From positions 1,674,001-1,738,000 of the forward strand of contig NZ_RAPV01000001.1 in the NCBI RefSeq assembly GCF_003610295.1: a stretch of 64,000 nt of DNA, in the 5' to 3' direction. Below are positions 8,145-17,145 of the stretch, in pieces (the stretch's first letter is position 1; each line of letters begins with the position of its first letter). This DNA is from Paraburkholderia sp. BL23I1N1. GTDB taxonomy: Bacteria; Pseudomonadota; Gammaproteobacteria; Burkholderiales; Burkholderiaceae. Made by a program: the position numbers and the translations under genes. A model generated the notes under the pieces. That model saw only the letters and a program-made list of their open reading frames with translations. It was not told the DNA's origin and did not search any database.

Positions 8145-8673
8145 CGCAACATTGCTAAGCCACCGGTCAGACGCTGGGTCTAGGTCCGGCCTGGTTCTGG
8201 CCTGATGCCGAGCCGCGCATCGGCGCGCTGCTCGACGAACTCGAACTGGGTATGCCGAGCGTGCGGCAGCACGACCCCGGCGATGCACTTTGGCTCACCG
8301 ACCCGAACCGCGAACCGCAGCGGCGCGAGGGGCCGCTTGAGACGCATGCCGGGGCGCGCCGCATCGCAGGCGGGACGGCGCGTCTGGTCGTGCTGCGCTG
8401 CCGGCAGCCTGCGTGCGGACCAGCAGCGCGTTGCTGATGCTGCGTGACCGCGGCGCCTGGCTTGAACTGCAAACACGAAGTAGCGCTGCGACACGCGTGC
8501 TGCGTGGCCGCCGGGCGGTACTCGCGTTGCTGCAGCGGCTGGGGGCGGAGCATGTCAGGTTCGATCCGCCGCTGCCCGCGCTGCTTGCTGACGCGCTCGC
8601 GGCCACACCGACCCTGCTGAGCGCGGAGCTGGCGTTCAACAACACGTCGTGCGCGTTGTCAGAACTTCCCTGA
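8002..8673 (+). pseudogene. Remnant of FAD-dependent amine oxidase
   Basis: The start reads VDVAIVGAGLCGVALARAL, a Rossmann FAD-binding motif, then VVVIEARERVGGRAD, typical of flavin amine oxidases. After about 8160 the homology continues in other frames (GLGPAWFWPDAEPRIGALL near 8175-8235, then HVRFDPPLPALLADALAAT near 8550-8610). At least two frameshifts and a large shortening relative to a normal enzyme of about 400-450 aa show it is broken. It lies directly after the 2Fe-2S ferredoxin, perhaps once a redox pair. The 3' end near 8673 is arbitrary. Confidence 0.8.
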
Positions 8674-8732
8674 CGAGCACCAGCCGGACGCGGCGCTGCT
8701 ACGTGCGATCGCGCTCGAATTGAACTCGCGTC

Positions 8733-9008
8733 TCATGCATGCCTGTCCGGACATCGATCCTGCGGCGGTGCCGGCACGACCCGCAGCGCCGCTATCGAAA
8801 CCAGCGCGCGGCTGACGATCATCGAGCAGGCCGGCACGGCCGCGATGATCCTGACCGAAGGCGTGGATCCGGGTAGCGTCGAGATACGGCAGATGCCCTT
8901 CGCGCGTTCCGGCAGGCAGTCGGCGGTGGCCTGTTCCAGCGTGCCGGCCACATGACGACGGTGAGTCTGAGTGCCATCGGGTAGGCGCCCCTCGAAGTTC
9001 ACATGCAT
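8733..9008 (-). CDS. Small hypothetical ORF downstream of the fmdB-type gene
   Basis: A 91-residue open frame with strong G/C third-position bias on the minus strand, starting MHVNFEGRLPDGTQTHRRHV. Before the 147-bp duplication it would have begun about 25 bp after the fmdB stop, as in an operon. I recognise no domain. The opposite strand also has a short open stretch, so coding status is uncertain; it could be a truncated gene whose 3' part was lost at the amine oxidase remnant. Confidence 0.4.
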   Translation of the reverse strand: MHVNFEGRLPDGTQTHRRHVAGTLEQATADCLPERAKGICRISTLPGSTPSVRIIAAVPACSMIVSRALVSIAALRVVPAPPQDRCPDRHA

Positions 9009-9013
9009 CGACA

Positions 9014-9307
9014 GCGCGATTCCCCGTTCGGCTTAGCGCAGCAGCTTGCAGCGCTCGGCCGGCGAATAGTTGCTGAGGTGCCCTTCGCGGGCCGCCTGAC
9101 GCCGCGCGAAGGAGATGATCGCGCGGCTCTTGCCGGGCGAGGCCGGCGCGCTGACCTGCTGCGCGATTCCCCGTTCGGCTTAGCGCAGCAGCTTGCAGCG
9201 CTCGGCCGGCGAATAGTTGCTGAGGTGCCCTTCGCGGGCCGCCTGACGCCGCGCGAAGGAGATGATCGCGCGGCTCTTGCCGGGCGAGGCCGGCGCGCTG
9301 ACCTGCT
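9014..9307. repeat. Exact 147-bp tandem duplication
   Basis: Bases 9014-9160 are repeated base for base in 9161-9307. The unit covers the last 128 bp of the fmdB-type coding region (minus strand) plus 19 bp beyond its stop, and is a multiple of three (49 codons). Both copies begin GCGCGATTCCCCG. Because the copies are identical, the event is either very recent or an assembly artefact. Confidence 0.95.
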
Positions 9308-9416
9308 TGTCCAGCGCGGTGCCGCCGCATTGCGGGCAGACGGGCGTGTGGCCGGCGCGCACCAGCGTTTCGAATGCGTGGCCGCAGGCCGCGCAGCGGT
9401 AGTCGTACAGGGGCAT
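9180..9416 (-). CDS. FmdB-family zinc-ribbon protein
   Basis: A 78-residue protein. The first 40 residues form an FmdB zinc ribbon: MPLYDYRCAACGHAFE (first CxxC) and HTPVCPQCGGTALDK (second CxxC). FmdB proteins are small putative regulators found next to amidase and other operons; direct function is unproven. The C-terminal half (SRAIISFARRQAAREG) is basic. The gene starts 18 bp after the nifO-like gene ends, so the two are probably cotranscribed. Its 3' end lies in the 147-bp tandem duplication, and the copy at 9014-9160 is a detached duplicate of it. Confidence 0.85.
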   Translation of the reverse strand: MPLYDYRCAACGHAFETLVRAGHTPVCPQCGGTALDKQVSAPASPGKSRAIISFARRQAAREGHLSNYSPAERCKLLR

Positions 9417-9434
9417 GGTGATCCGATCTCCGTT

Positions 9435-9884
9435 TCAGGTGGATGGGGCGCAGCGGATCGCGCGTTGGTGCGAGCTGTGGTCTGTCATTGCGGCGCAGTC
9501 TTCGAGCAGCATGTCCGGGGCCGGTGCGTGCGCGCCGAGCCCGATCCAGGTGTACACCAGGGCCGCATTGGAGCCGACCATGCGGCGCTCGTCGCATTGC
9601 ATCAGCGACCGGCGGAACAGCAGCGGCTCGGCCAGCAACAGCGTCAGCGCTACATTGGCGTCGATCGTTTCCGGCACCACTTCGCTCGACTTGATGCGCG
9701 GTGCCGCGCGTTTGAACCACTCGCTGATCGGCCGCGGCGCCATGAAGGCCCTGCAGCGTGCGGCGGTCCAAGGCCAGCTCAGTAGGTTGCACACGTCGAG
9801 CGTGTGGCCGGCCATGCGCAGCAGGGCTTTCTGGCGCGCATTGCCGGAGCAGCCGGGTTTTTGTAGATGGTGATGTGGGCCCAT
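9435..9884 (-). CDS. NifO-like, ArsC/Spx-fold nitrogenase-associated protein
   Basis: A 149-residue protein resembling the nitrogenase-associated ArsC-like proteins (NifO in Azotobacter, linked to molybdenum/nitrate partition). It has the KPGCSGNARQKALL active-site region with the single cysteine, then LLSWPWTAARCRAFM, PISEWFKRAAPRIKSSEV, and LLLAEPLLFRRSLMQC. The first eight residues (MGPHHHLQ) look like an MAHITIYE start read through two compensating indels. The ATG at 9884 was chosen over the longer upstream frame because homology begins there. The fmdB-type gene follows. Confidence 0.75.
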   Translation of the reverse strand: MGPHHHLQKPGCSGNARQKALLRMAGHTLDVCNLLSWPWTAARCRAFMAPRPISEWFKRAAPRIKSSEVVPETIDANVALTLLLAEPLLFRRSLMQCDERRMVGSNAALVYTWIGLGAHAPAPDMLLEDCAAMTDHSSHQRAIRCAPST

Positions 9885-9895
9885 TGCCGGGGTTC

Positions 9896-10013
9896 TCAGG
9901 TTTGACGCAGCAGTTGCAGGCAGTCGAGGCTGGCCGCCATGTCGATGGCAGTGAAGTCGTCCTGGTAATGCACAGCCGGATCGGCGCCCAGTCCGAGCAG
10001 CGTGCGCACTTAA
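9896..10013 (-). pseudogene. C-terminal scrap of an ankyrin-repeat protein
   Basis: The minus strand reads LLGLGADPAVHYQDDFTAID, then MAASLDCLQLLRQ and a stop at 9896-9898. This is an ankyrin-type ending similar to that of the intact ankyrin gene at 17146-17733 (LLAHGANAELCAPDG, then ALDMAADLGLQLLR). Nothing upstream of 10013 continues it; the ompW remnant abuts it. It is probably what is left of a paralogue after a deletion joining it to ompW. Confidence 0.7.
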
Positions 10014-10041
10014 CAACGGAACGGAACACTCACTGCGCTCG

Positions 10042-10714
10042 CTAGAACTTCATCCCAACGCCTGGCCCCAGTACTAGCGGGTCGATGTCCAGTCGGCCCA
10101 ACGAACTGCCGCCGACCGAGGCATCCGTGTGCATTCAGATCTTCTTGATATCCGCGTTGAGAAAGACGGTCTTCGTGATCTGCACGTCGGCGCCAGCATG
10201 CACCGCCGGACCGAAGCTGCTGCGTGACACCTCGGGTGCCTTCTGGGCCCGCGCTCAGGCCGTCGTTGTAGAAGTACGTGTAGTTGACCCCCGCGCCGAC
10301 ATACGGTCGGATCATGCCAGCATGGTTGAGGTGATATTGCAGCAGTGTCGGTGGTAGCACGTTCACGCCACCCAGATCGCAAAGACCAGACGTCACGTGT
10401 TGCCGCGAGGTACCGAGAATCAGCTCGACGCCGTTCGCATCGCGGATCATATAGATCAGGTTCAACTCCGGCACGAGTGCGTTATTGACACCCATGCCGA
10501 GCGACGACAACGTGCCGCTCGCGTGTACTTCCGGCTCGATCGAGATGGCACGCAAACGCACGAGTAAGTCACCGGCGTGGGTCCCGTCCGCCGGCACCGC
10601 GCCTGCCATCGTGCTTCCGTTCGCGCTTACGTCATTCGCGTATGCCCGTACTTCGAACAAACCGGTAGCGCACAGGCTTGCCACGATCATCACGGCGTTA
10701 ATCATGTGCTTCAT
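10042..10714 (-). pseudogene. ompW: OmpW-family outer-membrane protein, disrupted
   Basis: The protein starts with a signal peptide (MKHMINAVMIVASLCATGLF, then EVRAYA). OmpW features follow: GDLLVRLRAISIEP, LNLIYMIRDANGVELI, LPPTLLQYHLNHAGMIRPYV, GAGVNYTYFYNDGLS. Near residue 145 the frame slips by one. The resumed frame reads SSFGPAVHAGADVQITKTVF, then NADIKKI, then TGA where the family has tryptophan, then LGRLDIDPLVLGPGVGMKF and the natural stop at 10042. One frameshift and one nonsense codon make a genuine pseudogene likely. OmpW forms a small beta barrel often induced at low oxygen. Confidence 0.85.
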
Positions 10715-10771
10715 CGCTTTGCCCTTGTTGACGTATGCGGGGAATTGTCGACGCGCAAATCAGGGTGGCCC

Positions 10772-10785
10772 TTGCGCAGGATCAA
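10772..10785. promoter_or_regulatory. Candidate FNR/Anr box between ompW and hemN remnants
   Basis: TTGCGCAGGATCAA matches the palindrome TTGAT-N4-ATCAA at eight of ten positions. It is 58-71 bp upstream of the ompW start and upstream of the hemN remnant. Both genes are commonly under FNR-type control, which supports the site. It is a single short match, so chance is possible. Confidence 0.4.
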
Positions 10786-10887
10786 CCGGTCCCGAGCCCG
10801 AAGTCAAGATGCGACATCGGGTCACGCGTCGGAATGTCGAGATAGCGGGAGCCTTGAGGCCGGACTATTGGCCTTCACCCGCATTGA

Positions 10888-11211
10888 CCGGTACCCAGCC
10901 GGCTGCCGGTCGAACGCGGAATTGCCCTATCGCCTGACGATGCGTTGCGTCGGGAGGTGATCATGACGCTCATGTGCAGCGTGCCGCTGAATTTCGCGGC
11001 GATCTCGCTAGCGCATCAGATCGACTTCGTCCGCTATTTCTCAAGTGAGCTTACTGCCCTGGAACCATACCGGGAGGCGGGACTGGTGAGCATCGATGGA
11101 AACGGCATCTCGATTGCCCCAAAAGGCCGGTTCTTCGTGCGCGCAGTGGCCATGGTGTTCGACGGTTATCTGGAGCGACCCTCGAGCGCGTCCTGGTCAA
11201 AACTGATCTAG
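10888..11211 (+). pseudogene. hemN: C-terminal remnant of oxygen-independent coproporphyrinogen III oxidase
   Basis: About 107 residues of the HemN C-terminus in one frame: RLPVERGIALSPDDALRREV, then IMTLMCSVPLNF, YREAGLVSIDGNGISIAPKG and RFFVRAVAMVFDGYL. The radical-SAM core and everything upstream is missing, with a stop codon at 10885-10887 just before the homology. HemN makes haem precursors under low oxygen. Loss of the front two thirds makes this non-functional. With the ompW remnant it suggests a former anaerobic-response gene pair. Confidence 0.85.
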
Positions 11212-11687
11212 CGGCACGACGGCGGTGGCTGGCGCAAACAACGCGACGGGGCGTGTTCGTCGAACTCCGAAATAGCAACGCCAGGGTGCGTATTCGCTGA
11301 TCCGGATCAGATTGTCCCGCGCATCGAGAATGCTGCGAGCGTTGCATTACCCGCAAACCGCACCGTCAGCAAGGTGTTCCCCTGTTCACACGGACGCCGT
11401 AAAGTCTGTCCTTCGTTCCGCGCCACGTGCCCCGTTGCGACCCTCGATTGCCAGATCGAGGCCATCCCTCGCAGCCTGGCTCTGCTTCAGTTCAGCCATG
11501 AAGACATGGGCAATCGCCTGATTTAGCCCGCGCACTGCGTCAGTGCACCGCACCCCGCCGCTTTGTTCATCCTTGATCGGCATCAATCACAAAGCTGGCA
11601 GGTTGTTGGACCATGACGCTGCGAGTGTGATGCCGCATGCGTCAAGCGAGCTTCAGGTCAAAGCTGCCACAACCCAGATTAACTACC
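11212..11687. other. Intergenic stretch before cyoA, no gene recognised
   Basis: About 475 bp between the hemN remnant and cyoA. Short open frames exist on both strands (for example 11386-11586 minus), but none shows a motif or family I recognise. It may hold further decayed sequence and must contain the cyo promoter. No clear -24/-12 or -35/-10 pair stood out. Confidence 0.5.
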
Positions 11688-12584
11688 ATGATAGACAGAA
11701 AAGCCTTAAGGAAACGGTCGATAGCCATCGTCACAACATTGAGCGCCTGTCTATCGGGATGTGATCTGACTGTGCTTGATCCAAAAGGGAGCGTGGGCGC
11801 GGCCGAGAAGTCGCTGATCGCCACCGCCACGTGGGCGATGCTGATCGTCGTGATCCCGGTGATCCTGCTGACGTTGTTCTTCGCGTGGCGCTACCGTGCG
11901 TCGAACCGTCACGCGGTCTATGCACCCAAATGGGCGCACTCGACGGCGATCGAGATCGCCGTCTGGACGATCCCCACCCTGATCATCCTGTACCTCGGTA
12001 TCCTGACGTGGCGCACCACGCATGAGCTCGACCCGTACCGGCCGCTGCAGTCGAGCGTGAAGCCGATCGATGTCGAGGTGGTCGCGCTCGACTGGAAGTG
12101 GCTCTTCATCTACCCGGACCTCGGCATTGCGTCGGTGAACCAGCTCGCCGTGCCAGTCGATACGCCGGTGAATTTCCGGATCACGTCGGACTCGGTGATG
12201 AACTCATTCTTCATCCCGCAACTCGGCACCCAGGTGTATGCAATGGTCGGCATGCAGACCCGTCTGCACCTGATCGCGGATGCACCGGGAAATTTCGAAG
12301 GCATGTCCGCCAACTTCAGCGGCAAGGGATTCGCCGACATGAAATTCCGCACGCTTGCGACGAGCCCCACCGACTTCGACGCATGGGTGCGGAAGGTCAA
12401 GGCTTCGCCGGACCGCCTGAGCATGGACGAATACGCCGAAGTCGCGAAGCCGAGCGAGAAGCAGTCGGTACGCTACTTCTCATCGATCGACCAGCACCTG
12501 TTCCGCAACATCGTTGCCCGATACAACAACGGCAACGTCACGGCCTTCCGCGACGCCGCATGTCGCACACAGACCACGGAGTAA
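11688..12584 (+). CDS. cyoA: CyoA, cytochrome bo3 ubiquinol oxidase subunit II
   Basis: A 298-residue lipoprotein subunit. The N-terminus has a lipobox (SACLSGC, lipidation expected at Cys25), then two transmembrane helices (MLIVVIPVILLTLFFAW and IAVWTIPTLIILYLGILTW) and a periplasmic cupredoxin domain (DWKWLFIYPDLGIASVNQLA, MNSFFIPQLG, FEGMSANFSG). CuA ligands are absent, as in quinol rather than cytochrome c oxidases. The ATG at 11688 was chosen because it gives the signal peptide; the longer frame from 11637 adds nothing recognisable. It is the first gene of cyoABCD, with cyoB 3 bp downstream. Confidence 0.95.
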   Translation: MIDRKALRKRSIAIVTTLSACLSGCDLTVLDPKGSVGAAEKSLIATATWAMLIVVIPVILLTLFFAWRYRASNRHAVYAPKWAHSTAIEIAVWTIPTLIILYLGILTWRTTHELDPYRPLQSSVKPIDVEVVALDWKWLFIYPDLGIASVNQLAVPVDTPVNFRITSDSVMNSFFIPQLGTQVYAMVGMQTRLHLIADAPGNFEGMSANFSGKGFADMKFRTLATSPTDFDAWVRKVKASPDRLSMDEYAEVAKPSEKQSVRYFSSIDQHLFRNIVARYNNGNVTAFRDAACRTQTTE

Positions 12585-12587
12585 GCC

Positions 12588-14594
12588 ATGTTTGGAAAAC
12601 TCACGCCCGGCGCGATTCCGTTCGATCAGCCGATCATCATGGGCGCGGCCGCGTTCATGGCGCTCATCGTGCTGGCGGTCATCGCCACGCTCACGAAGCT
12701 CTGCCGCTGGAAGTGGCTCTGGACCGAGTGGCTGACAAGCGTCGATCACAAGAAGATCGGCATCATGTACATCATCGTCGCGGTGCTGATGCTCATGCGC
12801 GGTTTTGTCGACGCCGTAATGATGCGGCTTCAGCTCGCGATCGCGTTTCACGGCCCCGGTTACCTGCCGCCGCACCACTACGACCAGATATTCACCGCGC
12901 ACGGTGTCATCATGATTTTCTTCATGGCTATGGCGCTGATGGTCGGCCTCTTCAATCTTGTCGTGCCGCTGCAGATCGGCGCGCGCGACGTCGCCTTCCC
13001 GTTCCTGAATTCGCTGAGCTTCTGGATGACGGCGATCAGCGCGATCCTGATCAATCTGTCGCTCGTGATCGGCGAGTTCGCGCAGGTAGGCTGGCTCGCG
13101 TATCCACCGCTGTCGGAGCTGCAGTTCAGTCCCGGCGTCGGGGTCGACTACTACATCTGGAGTCTGCAGCTCTCCGGCGTCGGCACGCTGATTACCGCGA
13201 TCAACTTCTTCGTTACGATCGTCACGCTGCGCGCGCCCGGCATGACGCTGATGAAGATGCCGGTGTTCACGTGGACCGCGCTGTGCTCGAACGTGCTGAT
13301 CATGGCAACGTTCCCGATCCTAACCGTGACGCTCGCACTGCTCGGCCTCGACCGCTACGCAGGCATGCACTTTTTCACAAATGAGCTCGGCGGCAACGCG
13401 ATGGTGTACCTGAACCTGATCTGGGCGTGGGGCCACCCGGAGGTGTACATCCTCGTGCTGCCCGCGTTCGGCATCTACTCGGAAGTGATCGCGACGTTTG
13501 CGAAGAAACCGCTGTTTGGCTACAGAACGATGGTCTACGCGTCGTGCGCGATCACGGTGCTCGCATTCCTCGTGTGGGCGCACCACTTCTTCACGATGGG
13601 TTCCGGCGCGGACGTTAACGCGTTCTTCGGCATTATGACGATGGTCATCGCGATCCCCACGGGCGTGAAAATCTTCAACTGGCTGTTCACGATGTACCGC
13701 GGTCGCATCGAGTTCACCGCACCCGTGCTGTGGACGATCGGCTTCATGGTCACGTTCACGATCGGCGGCATGACGGGCGTGATGATGGCGATCCCGGGCG
13801 TGGACTTCGTGCTGCACAACAGCCTGTTCCTGATCGCGCACTTTCACAACGCGATCATAGGCGGCGTCGTGTTCGGCTATCTCGCAGGCTTCCATTACTG
13901 GTTCCCGAAGGCGTTCGGCTTCAAGCTTAACGAGAAGCTCGGCAAGCGGGCGTTCTGGTGCTGGTTCGTCGGCTTCTACGTGTCGTTCGTGCCGCTCTAC
14001 GTGCTCGGCTTCATGGGCATGACCCGGCGCCTGAATCACTACGACAATCCGACCTGGCATCCCTGGCTGTTCGTCGCGGCATGCGGCGTGGTGCTGATCG
14101 CACTCGGTGTCGTGCACCAGATCGCCCAGGTCGTCGTGAGCGTGATCCATCGCAACGAGCCGGAATACGGCGACCTGACGGGCGACCCGTGGAACGGCCG
14201 CACGCTCGAATGGGCCACCGCGTCGCCGCCCGCTGTCTACAACTTCGCGCGCATACCGGTCGTCCACCAGCTCGACGCGTTCGCGCACATGAAGGAGAGC
14301 GGCGCAGCAAATGCCGCACTGGCGCATTACGAGGACATCCACCTACCGTCGAACACCGCGGACGGGTTCCTGATCGGCGCATTCAGCCTCGTGCTCGGCT
14401 TCGCCGGCGTCTGGCACATCACGTGGCTCGCCGTGCTGGCCTTCGTCGCGATCGTCGCCGCGCTGATCGCGCGTAGCTTCCGCGACGACCATGGCTACGT
14501 GATTCCGGCCTCGCGCGTGCGCGAAATCGAAGCACGACGCGGCAGCGCACCCACCCCGGCCGACTTTGAATTGCCCGAATCTGCGGAGACCTGA
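12588..14594 (+). CDS. cyoB: CyoB, cytochrome bo3 ubiquinol oxidase subunit I
   Basis: A 668-residue haem-copper oxidase subunit with about 15 membrane helices. Metal ligands are visible: [11 protein letters not shown] (low-spin haem), [14 protein letters not shown] (CuB His and cross-linked Tyr), AHHFFTMG (CuB His pair) and [12 protein letters not shown] (high-spin and low-spin haem His). The quinol-site residues R71 and D75 ([11 protein letters not shown]) are present, supporting ubiquinol rather than cytochrome c as donor. It catalyses oxygen reduction with proton pumping in the inner membrane. In the nif context it may help lower oxygen while supplying ATP. Confidence 0.97.
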   Translation: MFGKLTPGAIPFDQPIIMGAAAFMALIVLAVIATLTKLCRWKWLWTEWLTSVDHKKIGIMYIIVAVLMLMRGFVDAVMMRLQLAIAFHGPGYLPPHHYDQIFTAHGVIMIFFMAMALMVGLFNLVVPLQIGARDVAFPFLNSLSFWMTAISAILINLSLVIGEFAQVGWLAYPPLSELQFSPGVGVDYYIWSLQLSGVGTLITAINFFVTIVTLRAPGMTLMKMPVFTWTALCSNVLIMATFPILTVTLALLGLDRYAGMHFFTNELGGNAMVYLNLIWAWGHPEVYILVLPAFGIYSEVIATFAKKPLFGYRTMVYASCAITVLAFLVWAHHFFTMGSGADVNAFFGIMTMVIAIPTGVKIFNWLFTMYRGRIEFTAPVLWTIGFMVTFTIGGMTGVMMAIPGVDFVLHNSLFLIAHFHNAIIGGVVFGYLAGFHYWFPKAFGFKLNEKLGKRAFWCWFVGFYVSFVPLYVLGFMGMTRRLNHYDNPTWHPWLFVAACGVVLIALGVVHQIAQVVVSVIHRNEPEYGDLTGDPWNGRTLEWATASPPAVYNFARIPVVHQLDAFAHMKESGAANAALAHYEDIHLPSNTADGFLIGAFSLVLGFAGVWHITWLAVLAFVAIVAALIARSFRDDHGYVIPASRVREIEARRGSAPTPADFELPESAET

Positions 14595-14597
14595 TCC

Positions 14598-15206
14598 ATG
14601 ACGCAATCTGCATTACTCGTCCATCACGGCAGGTCGAGCGCTGACCACGGCCCAACGCCCACCGTGTTCGGCTTCTGGCTGTACCTGATGACCGACTGCA
14701 TGCTGTTCGCGTCGCTGTTCGCCGTGTTCGCCGTAATGGCGCACCAGTTCGCGGGTGGCGCGTCCGGACGGGACCTGTTCGACATCCCGGGTGTCGCACT
14801 TGAAACCGGCGCGCTGCTGCTGAGCAGCACCACCTACGGCTTCGCGGTGCTCGGCGCGCAGCGCCAGGGGCGTGGTGCCGTGATCGGCTGGCTCCTCGTG
14901 ACGTTCGTGCTTGGCGCGCTGTTCCTCGCGTTCGAGCTGCGCGAGTTCTCGCACCTGGTCGCCAACGGTGCTGGGCCCAGTCGCAGCGCCTTCCTGTCGT
15001 CGTTCTTCACGCTGGTTGGCACCCACGGCCTGCACGTGACAGCCGGCCTCGTCTGGATGGCCGTGCTCGTCGTGCAGGTCGTCCGCTCGCCTGAACTGTC
15101 CGGTCGCGACCTCACGAGTCTGACATGCTTGAGCCTCTTCTGGCACTTCCTCGACATCGTGTGGATCTGCGTGTTTTCGTTTGTCTATCTCGGGAGCATG
15201 CTCTAA
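14598..15206 (+). CDS. cyoC: CyoC, cytochrome bo3 ubiquinol oxidase subunit III
   Basis: A 202-residue integral membrane protein with five predicted helices (for example FGFWLYLMTDCMLFASLFAV and FHFLDIVWICVFSFVYLG-like ends; here FWHFLDIVWICVFSFVYLG). The family motifs GALLLSSTTYGFAV and GTHGLHVTAGLVWM are present. Subunit III stabilises the oxidase. It begins 3 bp after cyoB and ends directly at the cyoD start. Confidence 0.95.
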   Translation: MTQSALLVHHGRSSADHGPTPTVFGFWLYLMTDCMLFASLFAVFAVMAHQFAGGASGRDLFDIPGVALETGALLLSSTTYGFAVLGAQRQGRGAVIGWLLVTFVLGALFLAFELREFSHLVANGAGPSRSAFLSSFFTLVGTHGLHVTAGLVWMAVLVVQVVRSPELSGRDLTSLTCLSLFWHFLDIVWICVFSFVYLGSML

Positions 15207-15539
15207 ATGGTCCATTCACACTCGACGTCCACGATCGCCTCGCGTGGTGACGTCGCCGGTTATATCACCGGTTTCGTGCTCGCCGTGCTGCTGACGGCTG
15301 GCTCATTCTCGATCGTCGCGCAACGGTTGCTGCCGTCCGGCTCCGCGATTATGGCGCTCGCGTTGCTGGCGTTCGTGCAGATCGTCGTGCAACTGGTGAC
15401 GTTCCTGCATCTCGACCTGTCGCGCGGCCAGCGCTGGAACGTGCTGGCGTTATGCTACACCGCGCTCGCCGCGCTGTTCCTGATCTTCGGCACGATCTGG
15501 GTGATGCACAATGTCAGCATGAACATGATGTCGCGCTGA
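15207..15539 (+). CDS. cyoD: CyoD, cytochrome bo3 ubiquinol oxidase subunit IV
   Basis: A 110-residue protein with three membrane helices (YITGFVLAVLLTAGSFSIVA, MALALLAFVQIVVQLVTFLH, LCYTALAALFLIFGTIWVMH). This is the normal size and topology for CyoD, which helps copper insertion and assembly of subunit I. Its ATG follows the cyoC stop with no gap, consistent with coupled translation. No cyoE (haem O synthase) follows here; it must be supplied elsewhere. Confidence 0.95.
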   Translation: MVHSHSTSTIASRGDVAGYITGFVLAVLLTAGSFSIVAQRLLPSGSAIMALALLAFVQIVVQLVTFLHLDLSRGQRWNVLALCYTALAALFLIFGTIWVMHNVSMNMMSR

Positions 15540-15644
15540 CTCCCCGCCAGCGCGAAACGGTCTGGTCACATCATCGCGGACACGCCATGCAGCCGTCGAC
15601 CGCATGCGTAGTGTTGTGCTGCACCGTTCTACCGGTCTTTCTTC

Positions 15645-16619
15645 ATGAACAGCCCGAATCACCCTGTTCCCGCCAATGAGCCATTGCCCCATCGCAAGGC
15701 CATCCGCTCGTGGCTGACGCCGTTCGCCGAACGCCGCACCGCCTACGCGCTTCTGCTGCTCGTGTTCGACTACGTTTTACTATTGTGTGCGCTCGCCGCG
15801 AGCGTGTTCGCGCACGGGTTCGTGTTGAAGACCGTATTCGGATGCATGGCGGGCTTCGTCATCGGACGGCTCTTCGTCATCGGTCACGACGCATGTCATG
15901 AGAGCCTGACCCGGCACCGCACGCTCCACCGCTGGCTGGGCCGGATCGCCTTCCTGCCGTCGCTCACGCCGTATAGCCTGTGGCAAGTGGGTCACAACGT
16001 GGTGCATCATGGCTACACGAACCTGAAAGGCGTCGATTTTGTGTGGGCACCGCTGACGATCCAAGAATATCGCGCCTTGAGTGGGCCACGGCGCGCACTG
16101 GAACGGATCTATCGCAGCGGCTGCGCGCCTGGTCTCTACTACATGATCGAAATTTGGTGGACGAAGATGTTTTTCCCGTCGCGTGCCGCAATGCCGACGC
16201 GGCGCCCGGTATTCTTCTGTGACTGCACGCTGGTATCGGTGTTCGCACTGCTATGGATCGGCGCGCTCGCGTGGATCGCTCGCGCGACGCAGCGGGGGGT
16301 GATCCCGTCAATCGCATGCGGGTTCGGGGTGCCGTTCCTGTTCTGGTGCGCGATGGTCGGTTTCGTCGTGTACGCGCACCACACGCATCCGCAAATCCAC
16401 TGGTACGATGATCGCGCGAAATGGGGGCGTTCGGATCCGTTCGTATCCACGACGGTGCACTTGACCTTTCGCTGGCGTTTTGGCGCGCTGTTTCATCACA
16501 TCATGGAGCACACCGCGCATCACGTCGACATGAGTCTCCCTCTATACGGGCTCGTCGGTGCTCAGCGAATGCTCGAAGCGATGCTTCCGGAACGGATCGT
16601 CGTGCAGCGGTTTTCGTGA
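15645..16619 (+). CDS. Membrane fatty acid desaturase
   Basis: A 324-residue acyl-lipid desaturase-type protein. The three histidine boxes that bind the di-iron centre are clear: GHDACHE (HxxxH), HNVVHH (HxxxHH-type), and EHTAHHVD near the C-terminus. There are four or more hydrophobic helices. It introduces double bonds into membrane fatty acids using oxygen. It lies 105 bp after cyoD in the same direction; cotranscription with the oxidase is possible. The link between desaturase and terminal oxidase, both oxygen-consuming, may be a response to oxygen or the bacteroid membrane, which is inference. Confidence 0.9.
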   Translation: MNSPNHPVPANEPLPHRKAIRSWLTPFAERRTAYALLLLVFDYVLLLCALAASVFAHGFVLKTVFGCMAGFVIGRLFVIGHDACHESLTRHRTLHRWLGRIAFLPSLTPYSLWQVGHNVVHHGYTNLKGVDFVWAPLTIQEYRALSGPRRALERIYRSGCAPGLYYMIEIWWTKMFFPSRAAMPTRRPVFFCDCTLVSVFALLWIGALAWIARATQRGVIPSIACGFGVPFLFWCAMVGFVVYAHHTHPQIHWYDDRAKWGRSDPFVSTTVHLTFRWRFGALFHHIMEHTAHHVDMSLPLYGLVGAQRMLEAMLPERIVVQRFS

Positions 16620-16771
16620 CGTTGGTACTTCGACACCGCACGAGGCTGCAAACTATACGATTTTTCGACTGATCTGTGGACCGATTTCGCTGGTCGCGCG
16701 ACGCACGTCCCTCTTAAGGCTCGCTAACAAAGCCTATCATCCGAAAGCAAGGGGTATACGTTTGAGGTTGG

Positions 16772-17077
16772 ATGACAAGACAAAGAATCGGCGAAGAGTT
16801 ATGGCCAACGCTCGAAGCCTTGCTGCCAAAGCGACGGGTATCGCCCCGGGGCGGACGCCCGCGCGTTGATGAACGCGCTGCTGCATTGAATGGCATCCTG
16901 TTCGTGCTGTTCACCGGCATACCGTGGAAAGACTTGCCGCCGGAGATGGACTTCGGTAGCGGTATGACCTGCTCGCGAAGGTTGCGGGAATGGCAGGACG
17001 ATGGCGTGCGGGCTCGCCTGCATGCGGCGATGCTGGCGCGGTCGCGAGGAAACACGCGTTGGCCATTCATCTTGTGA
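16772..17077 (+). pseudogene. IS5-family transposase, N-terminal fragment
   Basis: About 101 residues with the typical start of IS5-group transposases: WPTLEALLPKRRVSPRGGRP, RVDERAALNGILFVLFTGIP-like text (here with an extra Ala) and WKDLPPEMDFGSGMTCSRRL. Homology stops around LHAAML and a stop follows at 17075. The catalytic DDE region is absent. It sits between the desaturase and the ankyrin gene and marks a past insertion and deletion. Confidence 0.85.
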
Positions 17078-17145
17078 TCTCCTGTCGACGATGCCGGCCG
17101 TACCGGGTTCGCTGCCGATGGGCTCGTCGACCGACGGCTCACATC

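Noticed and set aside
8659..10029. A 456-codon minus-strand open frame
   Set aside because: It runs across the nifO-like and fmdB-type genes in a different frame, contains the duplicated segment twice, and has no homology; it is a shadow of high-GC coding DNA.
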